A DNA stretch of 5,450 nucleotides from an uncultured Planctomycetaceae bacterium. Its GTDB lineage: Bacteria > Planctomycetota > Planctomycetia > Planctomycetales > Planctomycetaceae. The translations under genes were made by a program, and so were the position numbers. Under the pieces are notes generated by a model that searched no databases, had not been told where the DNA came from, and worked only from the letters and a program-made list of their open reading frames with translations. Every line of letters starts with the position of its first letter. The stretch's first letter is position 1. The stretch spans positions 1-5,450 of the forward strand of contig CALJUK010001011.1 of the NCBI GenBank assembly GCA_937975745.1, read 5' to 3'. Below, in pieces: positions 5,123 to 5,450 of this stretch.

Positions 5123-5434
5123 ATGGCTGACGACTCGTCTCCGCAAGTTCAACTTTTTACGGACGGTGCCTGTCGAGGGAACCCGGGCCCCGGAGGCTGG
5201 GCCTATATTCTGGTCCATGTTTCGACGGGAATTCGCAAAGAGGCATCGGGGGGGATGTCGACGACAACCAACAACCAGATGGAGTTGCAGGCCGTCATTG
5301 AGGGGCTGCGGGCCCTCAAACGTCCGACTCCGGTCGAAGTCATCACCGACAGCGTCTATGTCGCAAAAGGTTGCAGCGAATGGATGCCCAACTGGAAGCG
5401 AAACAACTGGCGCGGGCGGGAAGGGAAGCGTTGA
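5123..5434 (+). CDS. rnhA: Ribonuclease HI, interrupted by in-frame TGA
   Basis: RNase HI cuts the RNA strand of RNA:DNA hybrids, clearing R-loops and primer remnants in the cytoplasm. The N-terminal two thirds of the domain is clear: LFTDGACRGNPGPGGW (11-26), NNQMELQAVIEGL (50-62) and VITDSVYVAKG (73-83). These supply three of the four metal-binding acidic residues: Asp14, Glu54 and Asp76. The stop comes after residue 103, where the family is about 150-160 long, so the helix and loop with the fourth Asp are missing. The same frame continues past the TGA with KPVTT, which fits the family's conserved KPV segment, so the stop interrupts a longer gene that runs off the window. The ATG at 5123 matches the domain start, though no strong ribosome binding site precedes it. 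A sequencing error or a recent nonsense mutation are both possible. Confidence 0.85.
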   Translation: MADDSSPQVQLFTDGACRGNPGPGGWAYILVHVSTGIRKEASGGMSTTTNNQMELQAVIEGLRALKRPTPVEVITDSVYVAKGCSEWMPNWKRNNWRGREGKR

Positions 5435-5450
5435 AAACCGGTCACGACTG

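Overview
This window looks like ordinary chromosomal DNA from a bacterium, most probably a member of the Planctomycetota. That placement is inferred from the style of the proteins (a DUF309 protein with a Pro/His-rich N-terminus, a HPPK with a C-terminal extension, the form of the RNase HI), from the GC-rich but not extreme composition, and from long non-coding gaps between single genes on both strands. No 16S rRNA or other decisive marker is present.

Layout. From the left edge to about 3.9 kb every convincing gene is on the minus strand. Read in the direction of transcription they are: a short Flp-type pilin (3884-3702); folK (HPPK, 3646-2867) 55 bases behind it; a gap of about 700 bases; a DUF309 protein (2168-1608) with a good sigma70-type promoter (2291-2263); a second gap of about 690 bases; and the ATPase subunit of an ABC-2 type exporter (915-34), whose membrane partner is expected beyond the left edge. 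To the right the direction switches. infA (IF-1, 4439-4657) and rnhA (RNase HI, from 5123) are on the plus strand, with a possible tiny lipoprotein gene (4955-4824) on the minus strand between them. The interval 3885-4438 is a divergent promoter region between the pilin and infA.

How the genes fit together. They do not form one pathway. folK serves folate synthesis, infA translation initiation and rnhA removal of RNA from RNA:DNA hybrids. The ABC ATPase is a transport component, the pilin belongs to tad/Flp adhesion pili, and the role of DUF309 is unknown. The pilin and folK may share a transcript because of their spacing.

I did not find a new multi-gene system, CRISPR array, mobile element, tRNA or rRNA. 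The points most worth a second look are: an in-frame TGA that cuts RNase HI before its last catalytic residue; an unrecognised domain of about 105 residues fused to HPPK; two sets of short regularly spaced direct repeats upstream of the pilin, with a candidate promoter between them; an 18-bp tandem duplication that copies the infA stop codon; and a cluster of inverted repeats in the presumed leader of the ABC ATPase gene.
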